Notes: generated from the sequence alone by a model not told the origin. A stretch of 64,000 nt of DNA from Lentisphaerota bacterium (GCA_015061885.1 SUVS01000002.1:62001-126000), one strand, 5' to 3'. Shown: positions 19,967 through 30,495, numbered from the stretch's first letter. Made by a program: numbers and translations.

Positions 19967-20775
19967 TTTTTTTCAATCCCTCTATAACGAAGATATTCTT
20001 TAAGAGAAGTCAGTTTTTTGGTTTTTCCATTTTTGTCCGTTACTGATATTTTCCCGAAATTCATCCAGTAGTCATCAAAAATTTCTTCTCCGTAAGGCAC
20101 AAAAACTCCCCGACCGGCTATGATGTCATCAATTTTTTTTATACTGCCAATATTTGCAGTATTACCACTGCCGCTTTTGTCACTTGCAATCTTCCATTTT
20201 TCCTCTGCAAAGAACTGAAAATTTTTAATTACAGAAGTTATCTGTTCTAATTTATCAAGAGTCCCACTTACTGTTTCAATTTGAGGATTATTGTTTTCAA
20301 TTCTATCATAAATTATTCCTAAACAAAAATGCCCGGAATATTTTGCGTAAGGATATTGAATATATTTTGTACTGGAGCGATCACAAAAATATTCTCCGTG
20401 TGAGCCAAGCGTAAACCCGTTGCACATTTGAGGATCAGCAACCCGACGATATGAAGTTTTTAAATCAACCGCAAAAATAATTTGAGGATTTTTTTTATAC
20501 ACAAATGTCAAGTCAGGATAATAATTTTGCTGCGATGCTAACTCTATCTTAAAACCGTTACTGTTTGCAAACTGTACTAATTGCGGCAATATATGTAACT
20601 CTAAGACTTTTGATACAATCTTTGTATCAGTGGAAATCGTATAAATATTTCTATAAATATCAATAAAACCTTTTATTGTCCACTGACCGTCCGGTGTTGA
20701 AACATAGGAACTCAATGATTGAACAAATTTTTTTAACAACTCTGAAAACTGTTGCTTGGAAAACTTATCTTTCAT
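19963..20775 (-). CDS. Type II restriction endonuclease, EcoRV-like
   Basis: SQQNYYPDLTFVYKKNPQIIFAVDLKTSYRR (PD...DxK), NGFTLGSHGEYF, KWKIASDKSGSGNTANIGSIKKIDDIIAGRGVF...DDYW; recognisable EcoRV-type blocks. Confidence 0.88.
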   Translation of the reverse strand: MKDKFSKQQFSELLKKFVQSLSSYVSTPDGQWTIKGFIDIYRNIYTISTDTKIVSKVLELHILPQLVQFANSNGFKIELASQQNYYPDLTFVYKKNPQIIFAVDLKTSYRRVADPQMCNGFTLGSHGEYFCDRSSTKYIQYPYAKYSGHFCLGIIYDRIENNNPQIETVSGTLDKLEQITSVIKNFQFFAEEKWKIASDKSGSGNTANIGSIKKIDDIIAGRGVFVPYGEEIFDDYWMNFGKISVTDKNGKTKKLTSLKEYLRYRGIEKK

Positions 20776-20890
20776 ATATACCTCTTGGCACTTTCAGGTT
20801 ATTTACATCTTTATATACCGGGCCAGTTCTTGCGGTTCTGCACCGGTTAATATATCATGTGTTAAGAATTTTGTCAAATTATTTTCCCAT

Positions 20891-21409
20891 TCACTCCCGG
20901 CAGGGAGGCAGTGCGAGCTGGTAGATGCCCCACGCGGCAGTGAATATACCCAGGAGCTGCAAGGCATCGGATAAGCCAGAACGCGGCATGAACAGCAGCA
21001 GCACAGCAAAAACGCACACTGTCAGACCACCGGCATAGCGAGCAAAAGCGTGTTTTTCCAATCCCGGCCGCCACGCCGGACGCATATTTAAATATGCTGA
21101 AAGAAACAAATATCCCGCAAAAATATACCACAATACCACATCACGCCACTGCACCCGGTAAAAAAGTATCAGACCGCAACAAAATATCAAAGCTCCGGCA
21201 AGCATGGGTAAATATTTCTTTTTACCGGATTTGCGGGGAATGGCACTTATCGCCCAAACCGCCCCGGCAATACTCAAAAACCAGGGTAGAATCGCAATCA
21301 GATAACCAAATACTGCAAAGCCCCGGAAGATAAAACCCAATCCAAGCAACAGCGAAAAACATGCCCAGAACAGCAACTGTAAACGATTGTTGAACTTTGT
21401 TATACCCAA
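20891..21409 (-). CDS. Hypothetical membrane protein
   Basis: 172-aa ORF with several predicted transmembrane segments. Confidence 0.5.
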   Translation of the reverse strand: MGITKFNNRLQLLFWACFSLLLGLGFIFRGFAVFGYLIAILPWFLSIAGAVWAISAIPRKSGKKKYLPMLAGALIFCCGLILFYRVQWRDVVLWYIFAGYLFLSAYLNMRPAWRPGLEKHAFARYAGGLTVCVFAVLLLFMPRSGLSDALQLLGIFTAAWGIYQLALPPCRE

Positions 21410-21579
21410 CTTGTGTTTTCTCCATTTTCAGCGGATTTTTTTTGTCAGGATAAAAGTTACAGCATATTATTGAAAAAATCAAGCTGTAAAAGCATATAAA
21501 ATGTTGTTTTTCTTTCAATACAGGTTATATTGTGAGCATGACAAAGTGAAAGTGAAAATTTTACAGAGGTTTTAAATAT

Positions 21580-22683
21580 ATGACACTTATTCTGGGTATA
21601 GAAAGCAGTTGTGACGAAAGTGCCTGTGCCGTTGTCCGCGACGGCGTGGAAGTGCTTTCCAGTGCCGTTGCCTCGCAGATCGCCCGCCATGCCGCCCACG
21701 GCGGCGTGGTTCCGGAACTTGCCGCCCGCGAACACTTGAGTGCGTTCCCGCGGGTGCTGGACGAAGCGTTGAATACAGCCAATGTCAGGCTCGAAGATAT
21801 TGACGGCATTGCCGTAACTCAAGGTCCCGGCCTGATCCCGGCATTGCTGGTAGGCGTGAACTTTGCCAAAGGTCTGGCACTCAAACACCGCAAACCGCTT
21901 TATGGGGTAAACCACTTTGCCGGACATATTTACGGAGCATTTCTCGGCAGTGAAGCTCATGCGTTGCTGGAAAAAGAAAGCTCTTACCCCATGCTGGCTC
22001 TGGTAGTTTCCGGCGGCCACACCAGCTTACTGCTGCTCCACGCCGACGGCCACGCCCGGCATTTGGGTTATACCATCGACGATGCCGCCGGGGAAGCGTT
22101 GGACAAAGCGGCAAAATTGCTCAAGCTCGGTTATCCCGGCGGCCCGATCATGCAGAAAACTGCGGTCAACGGCGATAAAAAACGCTTCGATTTCCCACGC
22201 CCGCTTACCGGAGCCGCAGGCAAAGCGTTGAGCGAAGAAAACCGCTATAATTTCAGTTTCAGCGGCATAAAGACTTCCTTGCTTTACACGCTGGAAAAAC
22301 TCAATTTGCGTAACGATGAAGATATTGAACCGCAGCTTTTGAGCGATCTGGCGGCATCTTTTCAGGAAGCTGTGGTCGATGTGCTTGCCCGTAAAGCAAT
22401 AAAAGCAGTAAAGGATTTCGGGGCAAAAACTCTGATCGCCGCCGGGGGTGTAGCGTGCAATGCTTCGTTGCGGGAACGGCTGGCGGCTGATTGTCCGGAA
22501 AATGTCAATCTTCAGCTGGCAAGTCCGGCGTATTGTACCGACAACGCCGCCATGATCGGCGGTCTGGGCTATTACCACTACCTCGCCGACCACGGCAGGG
22601 GCGACGGTGTGGGATTCGATGCGTTTGCCCGTCTGCCGGAAATCACCGCAATCAGATTTGCCGCACTCAACCACGGAGAATAA
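21580..22683 (+). CDS. tsaD: tRNA N6-threonylcarbamoyladenosine transferase
   Basis: LILGIESSCDESACAVV, YGVNHFAGHIYG, LALVVSGGHTSLLLL, AAGGVACNASLR. Confidence 0.95.
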   Translation: MTLILGIESSCDESACAVVRDGVEVLSSAVASQIARHAAHGGVVPELAAREHLSAFPRVLDEALNTANVRLEDIDGIAVTQGPGLIPALLVGVNFAKGLALKHRKPLYGVNHFAGHIYGAFLGSEAHALLEKESSYPMLALVVSGGHTSLLLLHADGHARHLGYTIDDAAGEALDKAAKLLKLGYPGGPIMQKTAVNGDKKRFDFPRPLTGAAGKALSEENRYNFSFSGIKTSLLYTLEKLNLRNDEDIEPQLLSDLAASFQEAVVDVLARKAIKAVKDFGAKTLIAAGGVACNASLRERLAADCPENVNLQLASPAYCTDNAAMIGGLGYYHYLADHGRGDGVGFDAFARLPEITAIRFAALNHGE

Positions 22684-22689
22684 TACTTT

Positions 22690-23346
22690 ATGAACGAAAA
22701 ATTCAAAAACTTTATTTTTGACCTCGACGGAACTTTGCTGGATACCGTTGATGATTTGACTACTGCTTTCAACTACATGCGGCGTAAGCTCGATTTTCCG
22801 GAAGTTTCCAGAAAAAAAATGGAAAAAATGATCGGCAACGGTATGCGTGATGTGATAGAACAGTCATTTGCAGAAATGAATGTAAATCCTTCCGGGGAAG
22901 ATATAGTTTCTGCTCTGGATACCATGCGTAATTATTACCTTGAGCATACCGTGGTGCTGACCAAACCTTACGACGGCGTGCGGGATACTTTGATATTTAT
23001 GCGGGAAAAAGGCTGTAAAACAGCGGTCGTTACCAATAAATACACCGATGCAGCAGTGGAAATATTAAAAAAGTTTGATCTGGATAAATACTTTGATGTC
23101 GTTTTCGGCAACGGCGAAGGTTTTCCGCTCAAACCGCAACCCGATCTGCTGTGGGAATCAGCCAAACGCATGAACTGCACCATAAACGATTGTGTGATGG
23201 TCGGCGATAATTACACCGATCTGGGGGCTGCCCGCAACGCCGGATGCAAGAGTATTTTCTGCAATTACGGTTACGGCGTTATGCAAGATGAAAAAGCTGA
23301 TTTCTTTATTGATAAATTTGCTGATCTGAAAGATTATATACCATGA
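22690..23346 (+). CDS. gph: HAD-family phosphoglycolate phosphatase
   Basis: FIFDLDGTLLDTVDDLTTAFN, KTAVVTNK, CVMVGDNYTDLGAARNAGCKSI. Confidence 0.85.
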   Translation: MNEKFKNFIFDLDGTLLDTVDDLTTAFNYMRRKLDFPEVSRKKMEKMIGNGMRDVIEQSFAEMNVNPSGEDIVSALDTMRNYYLEHTVVLTKPYDGVRDTLIFMREKGCKTAVVTNKYTDAAVEILKKFDLDKYFDVVFGNGEGFPLKPQPDLLWESAKRMNCTINDCVMVGDNYTDLGAARNAGCKSIFCNYGYGVMQDEKADFFIDKFADLKDYIP

Positions 23347-24356
23347 GTAACGGCAAACCCAATTTTCTTGCTTTATACTTTATATTGACCCCGGTAATAC
23401 TCGTACCGGTTGCCGCGATATTGTTTTTGCTGGTGCGGGGCGATGAAGGCGAACAGCTTTATAATAAAGCTCTTGCCGCTGCCGCCGGCGGCAATTACGA
23501 ACAAGCCGCCGTGGCGTTTGAAGCCGCCGCCAAACGGGGCCATGCCGAAAGTTGTTACAGTTTGGCACGGCTTTACCAGAGCGGCAGACTGAAAGCAGAT
23601 AATCCGCAGGAAATGATCTATGTGAATCTGATAAGGGCATCACTGCACGGGTCGATCCCGGCGGCGTATGAGCTGGGCAGATTATCATTATTGCCGCCGG
23701 AAGCTGATTACGCTCAAGCGGCACTCTACTTTCATACCGCCGCCCTCGGCGGACACGCAGAAGCACAATTTGAACTGGGTAAATTGTACGAACAGGGCAA
23801 CGGAGTCAAAAAGAGTACACTTTTAGCCAAAGAATTTTACCGGAAAGCTGCCGGACAGGGCAACGCCGGGGCTCAAACCGCATTGGGTATATTGCTGATT
23901 ACCGGAAATGACAGCAAACCGGATTTCAAACAAGCCGAAAAGTTTTTATATCAGGCCGCCGGACAAGGATATGCACAAGCCTTTACCGCATTGGGTTTTA
24001 TCCGCGAAAAATCTGCCGAAAAAAATCCCGATACCCCCATATTCGATGCCCAGGCCGGAGAATTTTACTGCCATGCCGCCATGTTGAATGATCCCGAAGG
24101 TCTGGTGAATTACGGCGACTGGCTCATGCGACATAACGAGTGCAAAAAAGCTCTGGCTAATTACCGTCAAGCCGTTGATAAACATAACTTTGCACCGGCA
24201 ATGCACCGTTTGGGAGTGTATTACTTCAAGCAGTCAGATCCGGATTATAAGCAAGCAAAAAAATACTTTGAACAGGCCGCGGCATCAGGCTATGAACCAA
24301 GCAAAAAGAATCTGCAAATAATGACAGACAAGTCAGCAAAACCGACCAATCCCTGA
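23343..24356 (+). CDS. Sel1-like repeat (TPR-type) membrane-anchored protein
   Basis: N-terminal TM and repeats such as GHAEAQFELGKLYEQGNGVKKSTLLAKEFYRKAAGQGNAGAQTALGILL. Confidence 0.85.
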   Translation: MSNGKPNFLALYFILTPVILVPVAAILFLLVRGDEGEQLYNKALAAAAGGNYEQAAVAFEAAAKRGHAESCYSLARLYQSGRLKADNPQEMIYVNLIRASLHGSIPAAYELGRLSLLPPEADYAQAALYFHTAALGGHAEAQFELGKLYEQGNGVKKSTLLAKEFYRKAAGQGNAGAQTALGILLITGNDSKPDFKQAEKFLYQAAGQGYAQAFTALGFIREKSAEKNPDTPIFDAQAGEFYCHAAMLNDPEGLVNYGDWLMRHNECKKALANYRQAVDKHNFAPAMHRLGVYYFKQSDPDYKQAKKYFEQAAASGYEPSKKNLQIMTDKSAKPTNP

Positions 24357-24624
24357 CACAGCTATCCGTATCGGCAACAGATAACGGTAGATGCCTGTAA
24401 CTACATTGTTGGTGTCCTGAATTTTGTGAAAAATCAAAGTACGGTGGCACATCGCGGGCAAATTCAAGCCTTGCAAAACACGACCTTGCCTCACGCTGTA
24501 TCCACCGGCGGCATACAATAGTTTTTGCGTTTTTGACAAATCATAATTTGTGTGGAATATTTACACTCATAACGAATATGTATGATTTAATTCAATGCAT
24601 CAGTTTCACTAAATTTGGGACATT

Positions 24625-24840
24625 ACCCATTGTTGATAACTCTGTTAAAAACTTGTGATAAGGTTGTGCAAAGGTTGTTGACCGATTATGGGGTTCAAAT
24701 TTATTATCACACTCTGCACAGAACTGTTGACAGGCTTTTGGTCGGATTTTGAGCGTAAAATCGGGTTATTAACATTATTAACAGGGTATAATAATAATAT
24801 ATTTATATAATACTATTTAAATTAATTATATTATATACTC
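24625..24840. other. Candidate replication origin: phased DnaA-box-like repeats next to an AT-rich unwinding-type tract
   Basis: TGTTGATAAC (24631), TGTTAAAAAC (24643), TGTGATAAGG (24654), TGTGCAAAGG (24665), TGTTGACCGA (24676), TTATCACAC (24704), then AT-rich 24768-24840. Confidence 0.4.
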
Positions 24841-24965
24841 CCCAAAATCCCTACTGAAACATCTGAATTGATGAAATAAACATCATCAAAACAAAAAACC
24901 GTACAACAGTTTTTACAGTTTTTTCAACATTCTATCCTGCCGATGCACTGTTTATTAAAATCTGT

Positions 24966-25005
24966 AAAAAAAGGGTGTTGCAAAATTCAGAAAATTGCAG
25001 CACCC
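24966..25005 (-). terminator. Rho-independent terminator for the gene at 25019-27199
   Basis: On the minus strand: GGGTGCTGCAA...TTGCAACACCC followed by TTTTTTT. Confidence 0.8.
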
Positions 25006-25018
25006 CTGATTTTTTTGT

Positions 25019-27199
25019 TTATTCTGTAACGACTGCTTTCAGCACTGTGAATTCAAACTGATCCAGTGAGAGTGAAATTTTACCATCCGTTACCGGTAAA
25101 ATCTTTTTACTGTAACAATCGGTGATCTTGATGTGTTTAAATTCATCCGGAACAGATATTGTGAACTTATTGGCTTTGAATTGCGGATTGGAAACCATCA
25201 GCAGGAAATTCTGATTGCTTTCTACCGGCAGATATGGATCGTGTGCAATATTTTTTTCATAATATCCTACTTTAACTTCCGGAATGTTCGGAATAAAACG
25301 CTTGTTTTCCCAATATGGTATAAATTCAGTTTTTGCTGTATCACTGTCGCCGATACCGAATAATCTGCGTATGGTATCAAAGGTATTTACTTCTCTGGCA
25401 TCGCAATGCAGCGGCCAGTAAAGCAAATCAAACTGAATGGAGTAACAGAGCATTGTCCGTGTACCCTTTTTCAATGCAGGGAATGTTTTCCGGTTGGCAC
25501 CGCGGACTTCCGGCAGCAGTACCTGCGGCACGCCGTATTGCCGGTGAAATTCAGTTTTAAGGTTGTCAATATCGCCCCAGATGTGTGCGTAATAATATGA
25601 ACCATCCTCTGAAGCAGAGCGTTTTTCCGGGTCCTGATACCAGTAAAAGAAATCTTCGCCGAAAATAACAAAATCAAACAATGTCAACGCCGGTATGAAC
25701 CTTATGGAACTGTTATGTGCCACCATCATGCCGTTTACCGGATCTTTATCTTTGACCATTGCCCGGATACGCCGGAACATTTCCATATATTTTTCAGCAG
25801 CATAAACCGGACGGATTTTACCCAAGTCATCTTTTACGGCACCGTTTGCCGGCGTAAAGTCTGCTCTCGGCGATACACCGTCTGAATAGATGCCGGGTAT
25901 ATTGTAGTTGTAAACAAATTTAGAAGTAACTGCAATTTGTCTTTGCAAAAGCTCATCAGTCAACCGGCAAACCCGTTCACCGGCACGCTTGGTAACCGGC
26001 CGCTTACCGCCAAAAATTTTTTTCCAGGTATCCAGATCATTTATAACTTTAACTCCGGCAGGCGGATTGAAGCGGAACGAATAATCCGGTGTCAGCAAGG
26101 CTTTATCGGTCATTGCTTTCAATTCGCTGTCAACGAGCATGTACTGCTCATTATCTTTGACAGTCAGTGTACTCCAGGTGTAGTGGGACGGAATAAAATA
26201 AAACATGCGTGCTTTTCCCGCCGCCGCATCCATCGCGGCAATTTTCTTGAGCCGGTCTTCATCATGCACCCAGTTACTGTTGTGAGTTTCTTTGGAACCG
26301 GGACGCCAGAATGACCAGTAAATAAGTTTATCGGCAGATAATTTGTTAAAATTATCGTAGCGGGTACCTATCCGCCATTCACGCCAGTTGCGGGGCATTT
26401 TTGACCACGGGGTGATATTCATGAAAAATGTATATACCAGAGGTTTTTCAATTCTGGTTTTGCGGTTTATCAAACGTATGGTCAACTGGTTATTTACCGG
26501 GTTGAAATTCATTTCCTGTCCGGCAACGGTATGCCAGGAGTCAAGATTTTCAAAACTCCATGCCAGACCGTAATGTGTGTTGCCCAGCCAGAGATTGTGC
26601 CACATGGATAGATCCATTGACTTGCTGTCAGTAATATTTTTACGCACCCAGCATTTGGCGGCCTGCTGCCCGGCCATAATTTTTGATTCCGGTTCGCTGT
26701 TGCCGCAAAGTAATTTTTCTTTATCAAGATTCAACGGAAAAATCAAATTTAATGAATCGATATCCAATGCTTTTTCCGGCGTTACTGTAACAGTTATTTT
26801 GAGCGTATGATCCCAATTAACTGTGGTGATTGCTGTGATCTTGCCGCCGGTGAAAACCGCACTGCTGACAGCTTCAGCAGCGTTTTTACCGGTCATTTTC
26901 AGATTTGATTTATTTTCTTTAAAAACTGCTTTTTTTCCATTGACTGTAATTTCGGCAACCGCCGGTGCTGCCAGAACATTCTGTTTCCTGACCTGGATAT
27001 TGCCAAAAATTTTACCCGGAGCAAACTCGATCTTCTTGAAGTCCATCTGCAAGGTATCACCTTCAGTTTTCAAAAGGCCGAATCTGCCGGAAGGTTCGAT
27101 GTAATCTTTGGAAAGAGCCTGACTGCCGTCTTTTACATCCGCCGCCGCCACCGGCAGCAAACTGACTGCCAATAACGCAAAAATAAATCGTTTTTTCAT
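25019..27199 (-). CDS. Secreted glycoside-hydrolase-like protein (DUF6067-like)
   Basis: Signal peptide; HNLWLGNTHYGLAWSFENLDSW, WREWRIG, YNYNIPGIYSDGVSPRADFTPANGA; family assignment is tentative. Confidence 0.55.
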   Translation of the reverse strand: MKKRFIFALLAVSLLPVAAADVKDGSQALSKDYIEPSGRFGLLKTEGDTLQMDFKKIEFAPGKIFGNIQVRKQNVLAAPAVAEITVNGKKAVFKENKSNLKMTGKNAAEAVSSAVFTGGKITAITTVNWDHTLKITVTVTPEKALDIDSLNLIFPLNLDKEKLLCGNSEPESKIMAGQQAAKCWVRKNITDSKSMDLSMWHNLWLGNTHYGLAWSFENLDSWHTVAGQEMNFNPVNNQLTIRLINRKTRIEKPLVYTFFMNITPWSKMPRNWREWRIGTRYDNFNKLSADKLIYWSFWRPGSKETHNSNWVHDEDRLKKIAAMDAAAGKARMFYFIPSHYTWSTLTVKDNEQYMLVDSELKAMTDKALLTPDYSFRFNPPAGVKVINDLDTWKKIFGGKRPVTKRAGERVCRLTDELLQRQIAVTSKFVYNYNIPGIYSDGVSPRADFTPANGAVKDDLGKIRPVYAAEKYMEMFRRIRAMVKDKDPVNGMMVAHNSSIRFIPALTLFDFVIFGEDFFYWYQDPEKRSASEDGSYYYAHIWGDIDNLKTEFHRQYGVPQVLLPEVRGANRKTFPALKKGTRTMLCYSIQFDLLYWPLHCDAREVNTFDTIRRLFGIGDSDTAKTEFIPYWENKRFIPNIPEVKVGYYEKNIAHDPYLPVESNQNFLLMVSNPQFKANKFTISVPDEFKHIKITDCYSKKILPVTDGKISLSLDQFEFTVLKAVVTE

Positions 27200-27226
27200 A
27201 AATAAAATCTCCTGCTGCTTATTTTT

Positions 27227-27937
27227 TTAACGATTTGAACTGCGATCCCAGTAATTTGCAGTGGTACCCACCTGATTTGCCGATGCCACACTGCCCAGCT
27301 CCGGATATGGATTATCCCATTTTGCACAACTTATTCCGGAAGAGTGTCCATCAAACCAACTTATCATGATAGTTTTTCCGTGTCGTGCACAGGCACCGCC
27401 GCCGATACCGCCGTTTGAATCTTTATAATAAGAATTTACAGCATAACGGCCGTAAGATAATTTGTGTGACAAACTGCCGGATTCAACAAAAGCAATAGTT
27501 CCGCTGGGCTCCTGAATACTCTGTTCCCTTGCCGGGGTATTGTTATCGCCGCCATAATAGGTGCTGGTGGCAAGGTGATAGTAATTGTAACCGTAACTGC
27601 CGAGCTGGTAATTGCTTTTGACATTCCAATCTACCGGATTTGCAGCGGCACACTGGTTGGTGCCTGTAGGTAAATTGTAATTTTCTTCCAGATACAGCGG
27701 CCAATAATTATTTGTTACGCCTCCTACATAAACCGAAAAACAATATCCATCGGAGTCATTGCGGTACTGAATAAACGACAAGCCCAGCTGCCGGAGATTA
27801 TTCAGACAACTGGCAGCATGAGCCCGGTCACGGGCCGCTGAAAGTGCCGGCAGCAGCATTGCTGCAAGTATGGCGATGATGGCAATCACAACTAAAAGTT
27901 CAATCAATGTAAACTTTAAAAAATTTCTGTTCTTCAT
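27227..27937 (-). CDS. Type II secretion/pilus pseudopilin with H-X9-DG motif
   Basis: [31 protein letters not shown] class III signal; [14 protein letters not shown] matches H-X9-DG. Confidence 0.92.
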   Translation of the reverse strand: MKNRNFLKFTLIELLVVIAIIAILAAMLLPALSAARDRAHAASCLNNLRQLGLSFIQYRNDSDGYCFSVYVGGVTNNYWPLYLEENYNLPTGTNQCAAANPVDWNVKSNYQLGSYGYNYYHLATSTYYGGDNNTPAREQSIQEPSGTIAFVESGSLSHKLSYGRYAVNSYYKDSNGGIGGGACARHGKTIMISWFDGHSSGISCAKWDNPYPELGSVASANQVGTTANYWDRSSNR

Positions 27938-27946
27938 TTTTGTTCC

Positions 27947-28552
27947 TTATTTATTAAATTCTTCCGGAAAATTATTTTTCAGTGTTTCAATTATTTTTTC
28001 AGCAAAAAACCGGTGGCCGGATGGATTCAAATGGATGCCGTCCGGTAATATCAGATCGTACCGGTGCGGATACATCTGCTGATAAAAATCCATAAGTACC
28101 CACTTGTTTTCAGGTGCAGTATGGCGGATGATTTCGCGTTGAGTTTGTAATTTTTCGTTTAATTTACCGCCCGGTACCAGCGGATAAAACTGATGTTGTT
28201 CGTTGATGATCGGAGGAAAAGTTACGATCACCACCCGGCAATTTTCCGGTAATCCGGATCGGAATTTTTCCAATAATTGCACAAATTCAGCATCATTGAC
28301 CTGCCGGTGTTCATGGCCTTTACGCGGATCGTGGTTATTGCCGCCGGGTTCAAAAATCACTAAATTGGGCTGTTGTGCAATAACATCATGCTCATAACGC
28401 ATCATCATTTCACGCGTGGAGTTGCCGCCGACTCCCGCATTGATAAAACTGTGTTGGGGAAATTCCTGCTGAAGTTGAAGAAAATAACTTTCATGCGGTT
28501 CTATTTGAGTCCTGCCTTCAGCGATCGAATCGCCAAATATTACAATCTTCAT
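27947..28552 (-). CDS. SGNH/GDSL-type hydrolase
   Basis: IVIFGDSIAEG (block I), VGGNSTREM, FEPGGNNH, PDGIHLNPSGH (block V). Confidence 0.85.
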   Translation of the reverse strand: MKIVIFGDSIAEGRTQIEPHESYFLQLQQEFPQHSFINAGVGGNSTREMMMRYEHDVIAQQPNLVIFEPGGNNHDPRKGHEHRQVNDAEFVQLLEKFRSGLPENCRVVIVTFPPIINEQHQFYPLVPGGKLNEKLQTQREIIRHTAPENKWVLMDFYQQMYPHRYDLILPDGIHLNPSGHRFFAEKIIETLKNNFPEEFNK

Positions 28553-28668
28553 TTAAAACCTCTCTTTTAACCAGATTTTCTATTCTCCGATTTAATATAT
28601 CACATAAAAATATTTGCAACAAATTTTTTTTGTGGTATATTATGGTCGAGGAGTTGTAAAATTCTGCT

Positions 28669-29481
28669 ATGAGTACATTAAAATTCAACTGGAAACTTAC
28701 TTCAAGTCAACCGATCAAAATTCAATATTCATCACACTATCCGGGTATGGCAAATGTACCGGCGGATATACACTCATCTATTCATATCGGGTTGCTGATT
28801 AAGGGAGATACCTATTTTTTGCACAATGGAAAATTTATACAAATCAATGAAAACGAAATTTATCTGACAGCCCCCTGGGAACTGCACCGTTCCGCCGGTT
28901 CTGAAAATGGGAATAATCTGCTTTTGATAACCGCCGACCCCAATGCCATCAGCAGTGTTTTACTTCATGGAGCTGAAAAACTCCACAGCCTGTTCCGGAT
29001 TCCGTTAGACCAGCGTCAGGAGATATTGCGTAATGTAAAAATCCCGGAATTTTATATAGAGACGATACTTCAGCTTTTACAGGAAAAAGAATCGCCTGAA
29101 CGTGAACTTAAACTTTATCATGCCGCTCTGGGCATATTTGTTGCCATAGCAGTTCTGGATTTTCCCACCGGTCATGATGCCGGTTATTACAGGCTTTTGC
29201 CATCGCTGGAAAAATTGGGCAACCGGCCGATAAGTGTAACCGAAGCTGCCGAAGCATGCTGTTTGAGCGAAAGCCGTTTTGCCCATCTTTTCCGCCAGGT
29301 ATTTGGCGTGCCGTTTGCCCAATATGACCGCATGTACAGATTGCATCAGGCGTTTGACCAGATCCAGCATGAACACAAAACTTTGAAAGAAGCTGCTGAA
29401 AACTGGGGTTTTTACGATAAAAGCCATTTTTCCAAAGTTTGCCGTCAGCATTTTGGCCGTTCGCCCAAAAAGATAAAATAA
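28669..29481 (+). CDS. AraC-family transcriptional regulator
   Basis: Cupin-like N-term and C-terminal HTH: ISVTEAAEACCLSESRFAHLFRQVFGVPFAQYDRMYRL...AENWGFYDKSHFSKVCRQHFGRSPKK. Confidence 0.9.
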   Translation: MSTLKFNWKLTSSQPIKIQYSSHYPGMANVPADIHSSIHIGLLIKGDTYFLHNGKFIQINENEIYLTAPWELHRSAGSENGNNLLLITADPNAISSVLLHGAEKLHSLFRIPLDQRQEILRNVKIPEFYIETILQLLQEKESPERELKLYHAALGIFVAIAVLDFPTGHDAGYYRLLPSLEKLGNRPISVTEAAEACCLSESRFAHLFRQVFGVPFAQYDRMYRLHQAFDQIQHEHKTLKEAAENWGFYDKSHFSKVCRQHFGRSPKKIK

Positions 29482-29485
29482 ACTT

Positions 29486-30493
29486 TCAATTGAGCTTTAT
29501 CCGCGGATCGGCGGCGGTATAAAGCAAGTCGGCTATGAAAATACCCAGCAGAGTCAGTATGCCGGAAAAAGTGAAAAGTGCCATCTGCAATGGGTAATCG
29601 CGGCTGGAAAGCGATAAAAGCGACAATGTTCCCATGCCGGGTATGTTGAATATGTGTTCTACAATGATACTTCCCGCTACCAGCGAGGGCAGCAGACCGG
29701 AAAACAGCGTTATCAAGGTTATCAGTGTATTCCTGAATGCGTGTTTCCACAATACTTGTGTGCCGGACAAACCTTTGGCGTAAGCGGTGCGGATAAAGTC
29801 GCAATTCAATACTTCCAGCATATTCGACCTTGTATAGCGTGCCAATCCGGCGAGCGAACCGTATGCCAGACAGAGTGCCGGCAGAGCATAATAATATAAT
29901 TCCATAAAAATTGCTTTGAATGTACTCATTTCCACCGGCGGTGTAAATACTCCACGCAGCGGAAATACGGGCAATATGCCGCCGGAACAGAATGTTGTCT
30001 GCAAAAGCAGCCCCACCCACATTACCGGCATACTGTAAAGTATAAAAAGCAGCAATGTTGAAGACCGGTCAAAACTTTTGTCAGCATATTTGGCTGAATA
30101 AACGCCGATAATGATCGCCAGAGTGTAGGCAAAACTGATGGCAAGCAAATTGAGTTTGATCGTTACCGGGAGCCGTTCTGCGATCATTTTTACCACACTT
30201 TTTCCGGGTTCAACGGTGGCTGAAGTTCCGAAATTGCCATGTTTGATTATATCAGTAAGCCATTCGCTGAAACCCTGAAATACCGATTTATCAAGTTTAA
30301 GTTTTTTTCTCAATGCTTCGTTGCGTGCCAGTTCATTTTTTTCGGAGCTGGAAACCCCGGCAGAACTGCCGTCCATAAAGTTGCTGCGGGTGGGATCACC
30401 GGGGGCAAGACGCAGCATGGCATAACTGGCAAACATGATCACCAGCATGGTAAAAATACTCAATAAAATGCGTTTTATGATATATTGCAGCAT
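29486..30493 (-). CDS. ABC transporter permease, DppB/OppB family
   Basis: MLQYIIKRILLSIFTMLVIMFASYAMLRLAPGDPTR...TAYAKGLSGTQVLWKHAFRNTLITLITL; start placed at ATG 30493. Confidence 0.88.
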   Translation of the reverse strand: MLQYIIKRILLSIFTMLVIMFASYAMLRLAPGDPTRSNFMDGSSAGVSSSEKNELARNEALRKKLKLDKSVFQGFSEWLTDIIKHGNFGTSATVEPGKSVVKMIAERLPVTIKLNLLAISFAYTLAIIIGVYSAKYADKSFDRSSTLLLFILYSMPVMWVGLLLQTTFCSGGILPVFPLRGVFTPPVEMSTFKAIFMELYYYALPALCLAYGSLAGLARYTRSNMLEVLNCDFIRTAYAKGLSGTQVLWKHAFRNTLITLITLFSGLLPSLVAGSIIVEHIFNIPGMGTLSLLSLSSRDYPLQMALFTFSGILTLLGIFIADLLYTAADPRIKLN

Positions 30494-30495
30494 CT

